Made by a program: the position numbers and the translations under genes
Assembly: GCF_020421205.1 (NCBI RefSeq)
Contig: NZ_JAIZZH010000001.1
Location: 434,001-498,000, forward strand
Origin: Hymenobacter pini
GTDB lineage: Bacteria > Bacteroidota > Bacteroidia > Cytophagales > Hymenobacteraceae
DNA length: 64,000 nucleotides
Direction: 5' to 3'
Notes under the pieces: generated by a model
Databases searched by the model: none
Seen by the model: the letters and a program-made list of their open reading frames with translations, nothing else
Told to the model about the DNA's origin: nothing
In this document: in pieces, positions 41,675 to 49,406 of the stretch
Layout: the number at the start of each line of letters is the position of its first letter
Position numbering within the stretch: the first letter of the stretch is position 1

Positions 41675-42244
41675 ATGGCTCAGATGAAAGCCCTTTCCTT
41701 GCTCCAGCCCTACGCTACCTTAATTATGCTGGGCTATAAGCAGTACGAAACCCGCTCCTGGAACACGCGCCACCGCGGCTACCTCGGCATCCATGCCAGC
41801 CTCGGTAAGCCGGAGTGGGCCCGCGACGTGTGTGAGAATAACAAGTATATCCAGGAGGCACTGCAGCGCCACGGCCTGACCTTCGACACGTTGCCCCGTG
41901 GGGTGCTGCTCGGTACCTGTGAGCTGGTCGATACGCTGGCCATCGTGGGCTGTGGCTCGGCGGCCGGCCTGCAGCGTGTAGGCTCCGGCGAGTACCAGGT
42001 GCCCGCCTTCGGGCTGAGTGAGATGGAGGTGGCCGCCGGCGACTATGCCGATAAACGCTTTGCCTGGAAGCTGGAGCAAATAGCGGCGGTGGCCCAGCCG
42101 GTACCGTGCACCGGGGCGCTTAGCCTGTGGCGGATTCCGGAGGAGGCTTACCACGATGTGGAGGCCCAGCTCTACGTCGGCCCGGGCCCGGCGCGTGAGA
42201 ATTCCTACTGGGAAATGCCGCCGGCAAAGAAACCCCGCCCATGA
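41675..42244 (+). CDS. ASCH-domain protein
   Basis: 189 residues. The N-terminus MAQMKALSLLQPYATLIMLG and YETRSWNTRHRGYLGIHAS match the ASCH fold (the family includes RNA-binding and N4-acetylcytidine amidohydrolase members); GVLLGTCELVD follows. The C-terminal part (ENSYWEMPPAKK) is not conserved. Role in phage: possibly handling modified nucleotides, inferred from the neighbouring methyltransferase. Start codon lies 8 nt after the Dam stop. Confidence 0.75.
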   Translation: MAQMKALSLLQPYATLIMLGYKQYETRSWNTRHRGYLGIHASLGKPEWARDVCENNKYIQEALQRHGLTFDTLPRGVLLGTCELVDTLAIVGCGSAAGLQRVGSGEYQVPAFGLSEMEVAAGDYADKRFAWKLEQIAAVAQPVPCTGALSLWRIPEEAYHDVEAQLYVGPGPARENSYWEMPPAKKPRP

Positions 42245-43287
42245 GTGCTGCTCCGCTTCTGATGGCCTCCTCCGGGGGGCTATCCCTTTCCGCCTCCGCT
42301 TCCTCCCGCCGTATGCTCCCGATTCGCCAAGCCCTTTCCTCGCTTAAGAAATTCCCCGCCGGCCCCAAGGCGGCGTTGATTGAGGTGTGTGAACTCTATG
42401 AGAACGGCGGTAAGGAGAGCTGCTGGATTACCAACAATGGCTTGGCTGAACGCCTCGGCTCGCATGCTGTCACCGTCTCGCGCAACCTGCTCTGGTTGTA
42501 CGAGACGGGCCTGCTCGACGTGCGCCACCGGCCCGACCTGGGCAACCGCCGGGAGTTGGTGCCCACCATGGCCACGCGCAGCGTGTACGGCCCCGAGCAG
42601 AACAGCGAAGCCGCGCAGGCCCTCTTAGCAAAACGCTATGGCTCTAAGCAAACTGCTAAGAGTACCCCTCTTAGCGAAACGCTAAGACCCTCTTATCAAA
42701 ACGCTAAGACCCTCTTAGCAAAACGTCAAGGGGGTCTTAGCGAAACTGCTAAGAGTTGTCTACGAGCAATGACGAGCAATGACGAGCAAGAGAGTGGGGC
42801 GGCTGTCGCCGCGTCGCCGGCCTTGGCTGTCGTTGGCTTAGTTGAGTGGTCCAATTCTGAGTTAGCCCCTGACGAGCCGACCGCGTGGGCTTCGCACACC
42901 AGGGGGGGCGGGCCGGCCCCGGCCAACATGGAGGCCGACGAGCTGCCCAGCCGTCCGGTGGCGGTGGACCAGAGCCAGCCCGACGACGAGTACCACCGCT
43001 GGATTGCCCGGCCCCGAGATGCGGCCATGGTGGACGAGTACCTGACCCGCATCAAGCACCCCAAGGCCGGCAAAGGCCACCTGTTTTTCGACTGGTACGA
43101 ACCGCTGGGCTGGGTGATTGGCCGCAATCGGATGCCCTGCCAGAACTGGAAAGCCCTCATCAAATCTTTCAAATTCCTCGAATCCAATGCTTCAGCCTCA
43201 ACCCGCAACCGCTCCACTGGCAGCAACGATGCACGTGGCCGTCTCAACCTCCCGGCCAACCTCAGCTTCGAAAACGACGAAGCCTGA
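42241..43287 (+). CDS. Lambda-O-like replication initiator with the origin inside the gene
   Basis: 348 residues. The N-terminal part (35-110) forms a winged-helix DNA-binding domain: KAALIEVCELYENGGKESCW, ITNNGLAERLGSHAVTVSRNLLWLYETGLLDV, as in phage replication proteins. The middle codes for repeated LLAKR and LSET segments because six palindromic DNA repeats sit inside (42621-42755). The C-terminal region (FFDWYEPLGWVIGRNRMPCQNWKALIKSFKF) is similar to other phage O-type proteins. The start overlaps the previous stop by 4 nt (ATGA). Helicase-loader gene follows, overlapping. Confidence 0.82.
   Translation: MSAAPLLMASSGGLSLSASASSRRMLPIRQALSSLKKFPAGPKAALIEVCELYENGGKESCWITNNGLAERLGSHAVTVSRNLLWLYETGLLDVRHRPDLGNRRELVPTMATRSVYGPEQNSEAAQALLAKRYGSKQTAKSTPLSETLRPSYQNAKTLLAKRQGGLSETAKSCLRAMTSNDEQESGAAVAASPALAVVGLVEWSNSELAPDEPTAWASHTRGGGPAPANMEADELPSRPVAVDQSQPDDEYHRWIARPRDAAMVDEYLTRIKHPKAGKGHLFFDWYEPLGWVIGRNRMPCQNWKALIKSFKFLESNASASTRNRSTGSNDARGRLNLPANLSFENDEA
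42621..42755. repeat. Six iterons: probable phage origin of replication
   Basis: Six copies of a 20-22 nt unit, consensus CCTCTTAGCAAAACGCTAAG, starting at about 42621, 42641, 42667, 42689, 42711 and 42733; the last four are spaced exactly 22 bp. The units carry the inverted arms CTTAGC and GCTAAG, most of them perfectly, around a short AAAAC or GAAAC loop. They lie inside the initiator gene, as lambda iterons lie in gene O. Confidence 0.8.
42762..42789. repeat. ACGAGCAATG tandem repeat next to the iterons
   Basis: Two full copies of ACGAGCAATG (42762-42771, 42772-42781) plus ACGAGCAA (42782-42789), directly downstream of the last iteron. May be part of the origin, or be purely coding sequence. 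Confidence 0.55.
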
Positions 43288-44158
43288 GCCATTCCGCTTC
43301 TCCCTGCCGGAGCCGTCGGCGTTTCAGCAAAACCCGCTGCGCCAGCTGCCGCTCACCCCGGAGGAGGAGGCCTACGTGACGGAGCAGGCCCTGCTCGCCG
43401 CCCGGGAGATGAAATACAGCCAAGCCTACGGCAAGTGGTACGCCTGGCAGGCCAACCGGCCGACCGCTCCGGAGTCGTACTCGGCCGAGCAGCTCTACCA
43501 GTGGTTTCAGGCCGAGGCCAGCCGCGTGCTGGGCAAGCCCTTTGACATCGACGCCAACAACGAGGGCATCATTCGCCTGCTCTGCCAGTACTACGCCGAA
43601 GACCCGGCCTTTGAGGCGGCGGGCTATTCGCTCCAGAAGGGGCTCATGCTGCGCGGGGCCGTTGGCTGTGGTAAGACCACCATCATGCGCATTTTCGCCC
43701 TGAATCCGCGCATGCCGTTTGCCGTGCATGCCTGCCGGGAGGTAGTGAGCGAGTACCTGGCCAAGGATGGGGGAGAGGATGCTCTGGTCGGCTACAAGCA
43801 GGTAATCAGCCTGCCCGACCCGCCGATGCGCAAGTACAACTACCGTACCCAGGCTGGCATCTGCTTCGATGATTTGGGTACCGAGAACTGGCAGGCCCGG
43901 CACTTTGCCAACGAGCTGAACGTGATGGAGGCCGTGCTCGATGCCCGTTACAATGGGGTTTTCCTGACGGGCCAGCTGCCCTCGCACGCTACCCACCTGA
44001 CCACCAACCTGCGCTTCAATGACGTGTTGGACGAGGCCACCAACGAGGTGCAGGTGAAGGGCATTCAGAGCATCTACGGGGCCCGGTGCCGCTCCCGGAT
44101 TCGGGAGATGTTCAACGTCATCAGTTTTCCGGATACTGCTACCGACCGCCGGAAATGA
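43187..44158 (+). CDS. DnaC-like AAA+ helicase loader
   Basis: 323 residues from ATG 43187; an ATG at 43229 is an alternative. It overlaps the initiator gene by about 100 nt in another frame. Walker A is GAVGCGKTTIMRIF, Walker B is ICFDDLGTEN and a sensor/Arg region contains RCRSRIREMF. The N-terminal part (FQQNPLRQLPLTPEEEAYVTEQ) is helical. Like lambda P or DnaC, it should bring the host replicative helicase to the iteron-bound initiator. Confidence 0.8.
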   Translation: MLQPQPATAPLAATMHVAVSTSRPTSASKTTKPEPFRFSLPEPSAFQQNPLRQLPLTPEEEAYVTEQALLAAREMKYSQAYGKWYAWQANRPTAPESYSAEQLYQWFQAEASRVLGKPFDIDANNEGIIRLLCQYYAEDPAFEAAGYSLQKGLMLRGAVGCGKTTIMRIFALNPRMPFAVHACREVVSEYLAKDGGEDALVGYKQVISLPDPPMRKYNYRTQAGICFDDLGTENWQARHFANELNVMEAVLDARYNGVFLTGQLPSHATHLTTNLRFNDVLDEATNEVQVKGIQSIYGARCRSRIREMFNVISFPDTATDRRK

Positions 44159-44643
44159 GCCAGCTGGAGCTACTACCAAAGCCGCTCACCTGCAAGCAGA
44201 TTCAGCATGCCCTGTTTGAGGCCTACCACAAAGGAGGCTCCGTTGTGGTGCCGAACTGCTGCGCCCTCACCCACGAAGCCGATGTGCTCGTGCTGCGCAA
44301 AACTGGCTACGTGGCCGAGTACGAGGTGAAGGTGAGCCGGGCCGACTTCAAAGCCGATTTCAGGAAGCTCAGCAAGCATGACTTCCTGAAGGCTGGTCAC
44401 CAGTGGTGCGCCAATGAATTCTGGTTTGCCTGCGAGGAGGGCCTGATACAGCTGGATGAGGTGCCCGAGTACGCTGGCCTCATCTATATCGTGCAGCACC
44501 GCTACCAGTACCCGGGCTCTGATACTTGGTACTGCAAAAACGTGGCTGTCGTGCAGAAAAAGGCGCCACGCATTCACAAAACCATTCACAAGAATCTCGT
44601 GCATAAGCTGGCCATCAGCCTCATGTACAAAGCATTCACCTAG
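44155..44643 (+). CDS. PD-(D/E)xK-like nuclease, MmcB-like
   Basis: 162 residues. The start codon overlaps the loader's stop (ATGA). A restriction-fold pattern is visible: ALTHEADVLVLRKTGYVAEYEVKVSRADFKADF, in 20-residue pieces HEADVLVLRKTGYVAEYEVK and SRADFKADF, where Asp (ADV) and the Glu-x-Lys (EYEVK) could be the metal ligands. Other conserved-looking residues are HQWCANEFWFAC and KNVAVVQKKA. It resembles phage MmcB/DUF-type nucleases near replication genes. Function: possible DNA processing during recombination. Confidence 0.6.
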   Translation: MSQLELLPKPLTCKQIQHALFEAYHKGGSVVVPNCCALTHEADVLVLRKTGYVAEYEVKVSRADFKADFRKLSKHDFLKAGHQWCANEFWFACEEGLIQLDEVPEYAGLIYIVQHRYQYPGSDTWYCKNVAVVQKKAPRIHKTIHKNLVHKLAISLMYKAFT

Positions 44644-44645
44644 CC

Positions 44646-44906
44646 ATGCCAGAAAGTATTTGCTACTCCTGCCTCGCCTTCCGGGTGGATGCCGAGGATG
44701 ATGACCGGCTACGGGCCACGCTTATCCGCTGGCACTTGAAGCACACCAACTCCCCACTCACTACCTGGGCTGCTACTGCCACCGATGAGCAACTCTGCAA
44801 CCGCCAAGACTACCGGCTGACGAAGCACCAGGACGCTGCCGCCGAAATCATCTGCCTAATGATAGGTCTGAGATACCGCCCCAAGCCTGATTTACCACCA
44901 TTCTGA
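44646..44906 (+). CDS. Hypothetical phage protein
   Basis: 86 residues. Starts with a possible small metal site CYSC, then acidic stretch DAEDDDR and helix LRATLIRWHLKHTN. No domain recognised. Its TGA overlaps the next ATG (TGATG). Confidence 0.5.
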   Translation: MPESICYSCLAFRVDAEDDDRLRATLIRWHLKHTNSPLTTWAATATDEQLCNRQDYRLTKHQDAAAEIICLMIGLRYRPKPDLPPF

Positions 44907-45100
44907 TGAGCAGCTATACCTACCGGGGCGACCGGCTCACCACTCCCGAGCTGAGGGGCCAGTCCTGCCAGGCCGTGCGCACCGCCGGCGGCAAGTGCAT
45001 CCGGGGCCGCAACGGCTCCATGCTAGTCCAATTTGAAACCGGGGCCGTGCATGTGGTGCTGGCCCGCCAACTACGCAAACAATGCCCTACATCGAATTAG
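44906..45100 (+). CDS. Hypothetical small phage protein
   Basis: 64 residues, with a short beta-rich pattern (SMLVQFETGAVHVVLARQL). Overlaps the previous stop by one base and the next gene by 19 nt. Function unknown. Confidence 0.45.
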   Translation: MSSYTYRGDRLTTPELRGQSCQAVRTAGGKCIRGRNGSMLVQFETGAVHVVLARQLRKQCPTSN

Positions 45101-45537
45101 AAGAAGAAATGGAATGCCCATGCCCTTGCCAGCATTGCGGTGAATGGTTCGATCTACACGACGGTAGCGGCTCGGAGAAGTGGTATCATGGTACCGTTAT
45201 CTGCAAGAAGTGCCACCGGGAGGAGGAGAAAGAAATTGAGCGGGATGAGGAAATTCAGGAGTTGCAGGATAGCATGTCTGATGCTGAGCATACGCTGACG
45301 GAGGGCCGCAAGCGGTTGAAGGAGCTAGGAGTTGAGGTAGCAGAAGACCTCTCCAACGTACCCTCGGATGAGTTGCGCCGGCGGGCCTTTGCTATCAGTG
45401 CCGAGTTCGGCCGCCGGCCTCGTGATTACTCTCGGCCCGCCCTGCTGGCCTTCGGCGTGCCCAGCGAGCCTCCGACTCGCATTCCGGTGTGCGACCCAGA
45501 AAATTGCCGAGTGTGTCAGCAGAAGAAGGAAGACTGA
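45082..45537 (+). CDS. Zinc-ribbon-like phage protein
   Basis: 151 residues. Two Cys pairs near the start, CQHC and CKKC, separated by about 27 residues, form a zinc ribbon. A long acidic coiled-coil helix follows (EKEIERDEEIQELQDSMSD) and a C-terminal CDPENCRVCQQKK gives a third Cys group. Function unknown; nucleic-acid contact is plausible. Overlaps the previous gene by 19 nt. Confidence 0.55.
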   Translation: MPYIELEEEMECPCPCQHCGEWFDLHDGSGSEKWYHGTVICKKCHREEEKEIERDEEIQELQDSMSDAEHTLTEGRKRLKELGVEVAEDLSNVPSDELRRRAFAISAEFGRRPRDYSRPALLAFGVPSEPPTRIPVCDPENCRVCQQKKED

Positions 45538-45541
45538 TTGC

Positions 45542-45569
45542 GGGAAATCCACGGGAGGCGGGCGTGTAG
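45542..45569 (+). promoter_or_regulatory. Late promoter-like motif A
   Basis: GGGAAA (45542-45547), 14 nt, then GCGTGTAG (45562-45569). It is the most degenerate of six copies. The ATG of the nuclease gene at 45574 is 4 nt beyond it. Confidence 0.6.
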
Positions 45570-45573
45570 TGGT

Positions 45574-45867
45574 ATGTCCACTTTTCGCACCGCCTCCCGC
45601 GTGGATGGCAACCAATCCACCATCGTAGCCGGCCTCCGCCGCATCGGCTGCACGGTGCTTTTAACGCACCAGCTCAAGAATTGCTTTGATATCCTGGTCG
45701 GCTACCGTGGCCAGACCTTCATCATGGAAATCAAAGACCCCTCCCAACCGCCCAGCAAGCGCAAGCTCACCGAGGGGGAGGAGGAATTTCGCCGCACTTG
45801 GCAGGGTTCACCCTACCACGTCGTCGAAACCATCGACCAAGCCATTTCCATCGTCACTGCTTCATGA
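45574..45867 (+). CDS. VRR-NUC-type PD-(D/E)xK nuclease
   Basis: 97 residues from ATG 45574. The core FDILVGYRGQTFIMEIKDP contains Asp, Glu and Lys in the arrangement D-x(n)-E-x-K, as in VRR-NUC and Holliday-junction-resolvase-like phage nucleases. Upstream Gly/Gln (DGNQSTIVAGLRRIG) matches the family helix. Likely resolves branched DNA before packaging. First gene after motif A. Confidence 0.7.
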   Translation: MSTFRTASRVDGNQSTIVAGLRRIGCTVLLTHQLKNCFDILVGYRGQTFIMEIKDPSQPPSKRKLTEGEEEFRRTWQGSPYHVVETIDQAISIVTAS

Positions 45868-46037
45868 GCCCAGTCTCTACCCGTCGTAGTTTCTCCACCG
45901 CCGACCGGCGCACCATTCAGGCCCACTACTCCACCACGCCGGCGGCCCAGCTGGCCAAGCTGCTCGGCCGCACTGAGCTAAGCCTCTACCAATTCGTCAA
46001 GCGCAACCGCGAATTACTAAAGCGGCCCCGGTTGTAG
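45864..46037 (+). CDS. Small HTH-like phage protein
   Basis: 57 residues; its ATG overlaps the nuclease TGA (ATGA). Sequence STADRRTIQAHYSTTPAAQL then AKLLGRTELSLYQFVKRNREL looks like a short helix-turn-helix with recognition helix near the C-terminus, resembling small terminase-like or regulator HTHs. Ends 2 nt before motif B starts. Confidence 0.5.
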   Translation: MSPVSTRRSFSTADRRTIQAHYSTTPAAQLAKLLGRTELSLYQFVKRNRELLKRPRL

Positions 46038-46038
46038 C

Positions 46039-46066
46039 GGGAAATCCACCCGGAGCCGGCGTGATA
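46039..46066 (+). promoter_or_regulatory. Late promoter-like motif B
   Basis: GGGAAA (46039-46044), 14 nt, then GCGTGATA (46059-46066), identical spacing to the other copies. The next ATG is 34 nt beyond (46101), the only copy that leaves room for a normal leader. It precedes the packaging genes. Confidence 0.65.
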
Positions 46067-46100
46067 CAGGTCCAAGAGTTTCACCAAACCTTCCTGTATT

Positions 46101-46352
46101 ATGCGTAAGCTGCTCCGCATTGCCTCGTTCTTGTTTTACCCCGTGCCGTACCCCTTCGCAGGCGGCTACCACTTTCTCGTCGGCTCGGCCGGTTGGTGGT
46201 GGCTGAAGTACGGGGCCCCCGCTTCCTATTCCTGGCAGATGGTGCTCAGGAGCGGCTTTGCTGGCCTGCTCGTCGGTGCCCTCGGCTGTATGGTGTTCGG
46301 CTACCTACTGGCCAGAGAAGAGGCCAAGGCAGAGCAGGAGGAGGCGAAATAA
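46101..46352 (+). CDS. Small membrane protein, phage late region
   Basis: 83 residues. Two hydrophobic helices, about 5-27 and 47-68 (FAGLLVGALGCMVFGYLLA), with a short charged tail. Its stop overlaps the next ATG (TAATG). Lysis-related (holin-like) is possible but no lysozyme gene is nearby in the window. Confidence 0.5.
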   Translation: MRKLLRIASFLFYPVPYPFAGGYHFLVGSAGWWWLKYGAPASYSWQMVLRSGFAGLLVGALGCMVFGYLLAREEAKAEQEEAK

Positions 46353-46861
46353 TGCTTGTTGTACTGTACTCGGCCTTCGCTGCTCTGTCTGGAGTGGTGG
46401 AGGCCGTTCTGTATTCCCGTCGAGGAGCAGAAGCGTTTTCGCGCAATGAGCATGCGGAGATGGTGGCCCAGCGCCTGACTGTGCTGCTGTTGGTGCCGGC
46501 GGCTATCCTGGTATATGGCTGGAGCGGGAGCTGGTGGTACGTCGGGGCCGAGCTGGCCGCGGCGGTGCTGTGTTTCCCCATGGTGCACGATGAGGCCTAC
46601 AACTTCACCCGGCTCTGGATTTCGTGTGCAGAATATTACCAGCGCACGGATACACTCGACGAGGCGGCGGGAATTCCCACTTGGGGCAACCTCGACCAGT
46701 TGGCGTTGAGAATGGCGTGGCGTGAGTACCGCTACGGCTACCAAAGCCCCACCACCACGGCCCGCAATGATTTCGATGGCACCCAGCGCACTCTCCTGGC
46801 AATCGGAGGGGTGTTGGTGTGGTGTGTGGGTATTGCTGTAACGCTGGTGTGCCATGGCTGA
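46352..46861 (+). CDS. Membrane protein of unknown function in the phage late operon
   Basis: 169 residues, with hydrophobic segments at about 1-22, 43-62, 66-82 and 147-166. Start overlaps the previous stop and its own end overlaps the terminase start by 8 nt. No family recognised. Confidence 0.55.
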   Translation: MLVVLYSAFAALSGVVEAVLYSRRGAEAFSRNEHAEMVAQRLTVLLLVPAAILVYGWSGSWWYVGAELAAAVLCFPMVHDEAYNFTRLWISCAEYYQRTDTLDEAAGIPTWGNLDQLALRMAWREYRYGYQSPTTTARNDFDGTQRTLLAIGGVLVWCVGIAVTLVCHG

Positions 46862-47663
46862 GAAATCCCCCGTGCAAAATCTGTCCCCTCAGCGACGCAA
46901 GTTCGTGGAGGCGTACGTGCTATCGTTCAATGCCACGAAGTCGGCACAGGAGGCAGGATACAGCGAGAAAACGGCAAGGCAGCAGGGCTCCCGCCTGTTA
47001 ACATCTGTTGACATCCAAGCGGCAATCAAGCACCTGCTCAAAGAGTGCATGAGCCCGGAGGAGGTGGCCGCCCGCTGGCAGCGTCTGGCCACGGCCAACC
47101 TCGCCGACTTCTACACCCGGGCGAAGGTGGAGTATAAGCCCCGCATCGAGAAGAAGCTGGCTCAGGTGGTGGAGGAGTACCGCAAGACTGTGGAGTTCGA
47201 GCAGGAGGTGGCTATTCGGTCGGAGGAGCTTATTCGTGACCCAGAGCGGCGGGAGAAGTTCCGGAAGCAGGAGAAGCGGGAGCACGAGCGGCGCGAGATG
47301 AAGCTGCTCCGGCTGGAGGTGGAGCTAGAAAAGGAACCAGAAGCCGTGCGCTTTGTCGAAGGCCCGCCCGAGTGGAAATGGGAGATGCAGCTCGACCTCG
47401 CCAAAGCCGAGGCGCTCGGCCTGCTCGACCTGGTGGCCAGCATCACCAGCGGCCCCCGTGGTACCTCCTTCACCCTACGCGACCAGGACGCCGCCTTGGT
47501 GAACCTGGCCAAGCACCGCGGCATGCTCACCAGCAAAATAGACGTGACCAGCGGCGGTGAGTCGCTGGCTCCCACATATGACCCGGCCGAGCTGGCCAAG
47601 AAACTCAACCCCGAACAGCTGGCCGCTATGCGTGCCGCACATGCAATTCTCTCCAATGGCTAA
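46854..47663 (+). CDS. Phage terminase small subunit (Terminase_2 type)
   Basis: 269 residues. The N-terminus resembles the Terminase_2 DNA-binding domain: LSPQRRKFVEAYVLSFNATK and SAQEAGYSEKTARQQGSRLL, then VDIQAAIKHLL. A Lys/Glu-rich coiled-coil follows (about 90-165) and a C-terminal segment likely contacts the large subunit. It binds the packaging site and recruits TerL. Overlaps the previous gene by 8 nt and the next by 8 nt. Confidence 0.82.
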   Translation: MAEKSPVQNLSPQRRKFVEAYVLSFNATKSAQEAGYSEKTARQQGSRLLTSVDIQAAIKHLLKECMSPEEVAARWQRLATANLADFYTRAKVEYKPRIEKKLAQVVEEYRKTVEFEQEVAIRSEELIRDPERREKFRKQEKREHERREMKLLRLEVELEKEPEAVRFVEGPPEWKWEMQLDLAKAEALGLLDLVASITSGPRGTSFTLRDQDAALVNLAKHRGMLTSKIDVTSGGESLAPTYDPAELAKKLNPEQLAAMRAAHAILSNG

Positions 47664-47955
47664 GCACACAATCACGCCCGCCCTCGACGACGCACTACGC
47701 CAGTTTGCCGCCCGGATGCCGGAGCCGGCGTTTCTCAAAGTAAAGCCTACAACCGGCGCGGTGCTGGCCAGTGAATACCCGGGCCTGCTCACTACGGAGG
47801 GCAAGCCGCTGGCTGGCCACAAGCTCTACCTCATTGTAACCAAGTTTACCAAGCGCCGGCACCTGCGGCAGCTGCGCCAGGTGTACCGCAGTGGTGGCCA
47901 GCCTGCCCTCGTGAAGCACCTGCAGCCCTACGCCGACTTCCTGAAGACTGAGTAG
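47656..47955 (+). CDS. Hypothetical protein between terminase genes
   Basis: 99 residues. Its stop TAG overlaps the GTG start of the large terminase (TAGTG). Basic, with SEYPGLLTTEGKPLAGHKLYLIV and several His/Arg; possibly a small accessory of packaging. Family not recognised. Confidence 0.5.
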   Translation: MAKHTITPALDDALRQFAARMPEPAFLKVKPTTGAVLASEYPGLLTTEGKPLAGHKLYLIVTKFTKRRHLRQLRQVYRSGGQPALVKHLQPYADFLKTE

Positions 47956-49406
47956 TGGAGCTGCTACCCCTCGATACCGTTATAGCCGCACAGTGCTACC
48001 AGCGCTTCTATTGGTTTTTCCTCGAAATGTGGGAAACCATCGAGGCGGTTGAGCTCGTGCCTAACTGGCATATTGAGTACCTGTGCGACGAAATGCAGGC
48101 GGTGTACGAGCGGTGGAAGCGGGGCGAGGCTCAAGGCGACGTGCTGGTAAACATACCACCGGGCACTTCCAAGAGTACCACCATTACTCAGCTCTTCCCG
48201 GCCTGGCTGTGGCTAATGGAGCCGAGCATGCGCATTATCAGCACCAGCTTTGCCTCCGACGTGAGCATAGGCCACGGCCTGAAGTCGCGCGACTGTCTGA
48301 GCTCTCCCAAGTTCCAGCGTTTGTTTCCCGGACGTATCGAGTTCAAGGCCGACCAGAACGGTAAGACCAACTACCGTAACACCGCCGGCGGCCAGCGCTT
48401 CATTACCTCCAGCGGGGCCCGCGTAACCGGTGTGCACGCCGACTTTATCATTATCGACGATCCCACTAACCCGGAGAAGGCTGAGAACGAAAAGCACCGC
48501 AAGCAGTCGGCCAAGCACGTGCAAACGGTGTCGAGCCGGAAAACTGATAAGAAGCGCACGGTGTCGATTATGGTGATGCAGCGGGTACACGAGCTCGACC
48601 CGGCGGGCCTGTGGCTGAAGAAGAAGAAAACCCTTCGCCACATCTGCCTGCCGGGTGAGCTGACCCCGGACAGCAAAACCGGTGAGCTGGGCAAGAACGT
48701 GCGGCCGGTCGAGCTGGTAGCCCGCTACACCAATGGGCTGCTCGATGCCAACCGCCTCGGCCGAGTGGAGTTGGCCACGATGAAGGAAGACCTCGGCAGC
48801 TACGGCTACGCTGGGCAAATCCTGCAGATGCCGGCACCCGATGAGGGCGGCATTCTGAAAAAGGCCTGGTTTAAGACCATCACGTTTGCCGAGTTCCTCA
48901 AGCTGCCGGAGGCGGGGGCGGCTGTCTGGCACCTCGACTACGATGGAGCCTACACCGACAACCAGAAAAACGACCCCTCGGCCGTGCTCATCACCGCCTA
49001 CGTGGGCCAGACGCTCTACGTGCGGTACGCTGGCGAATACTGGGAGGAGTTCAATGAGCTGGTGAAGCTGCTGCCGAAGCTGGCCGAAACCCATGGGTGC
49101 GGCCGGCAGAGTAAGCTCCACATCGAGCCCAAGGCCAACGGTAAGGACATTGTGAGCTGGCTGCGGAAAAACTCTCAGCTCAACATCGTGGAGGCCCCGC
49201 CACCCTCCGGAGACAAAACCCAGCGGGTGCAGGCGGCCTCGCCTTTCATCGAGGCCCAGCGCGTGGTACTCATCGACGGGAGTTGGAATGAGGCCTTTAT
49301 CAATCAGTGCGCGGCCTTCCCCACGGCTGCCCACGACGACATGCTGGATACGCTTACTCAAGCCATTTCCCGCAATCAGAGCAAAAAGAAATTCAACTAT
49401 GCGTAG
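47955..49406 (+). CDS. terL: Terminase large subunit
   Basis: 483 residues from a GTG start at 47955. ATPase domain: Walker-A-like NIPPGTSKSTT (about 66-76) and Walker B DFIIIDDPT (163-171). Nuclease domain: WHLDYDGAYTDNQ (Asp328/Asp330 region) and a distal HDDMLDTLT (about 462) complete the RNase-H-like catalytic Asp set. The enzyme packages DNA into proheads and cuts concatemers. Size is normal. The neighbouring small subunit and tail genes fit this. Confidence 0.92.
   Translation: MELLPLDTVIAAQCYQRFYWFFLEMWETIEAVELVPNWHIEYLCDEMQAVYERWKRGEAQGDVLVNIPPGTSKSTTITQLFPAWLWLMEPSMRIISTSFASDVSIGHGLKSRDCLSSPKFQRLFPGRIEFKADQNGKTNYRNTAGGQRFITSSGARVTGVHADFIIIDDPTNPEKAENEKHRKQSAKHVQTVSSRKTDKKRTVSIMVMQRVHELDPAGLWLKKKKTLRHICLPGELTPDSKTGELGKNVRPVELVARYTNGLLDANRLGRVELATMKEDLGSYGYAGQILQMPAPDEGGILKKAWFKTITFAEFLKLPEAGAAVWHLDYDGAYTDNQKNDPSAVLITAYVGQTLYVRYAGEYWEEFNELVKLLPKLAETHGCGRQSKLHIEPKANGKDIVSWLRKNSQLNIVEAPPPSGDKTQRVQAASPFIEAQRVVLIDGSWNEAFINQCAAFPTAAHDDMLDTLTQAISRNQSKKKFNYA

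Noticed and set aside
45542..45569. Sigma-54 (-24/-12) promoter reading of the GGGAAA/GCGTG motif
   Set aside because: The TGGC-N8-TGC pattern of sigma-54 does not fit; the 14-nt spacing and CGTG are closer to ECF elements.
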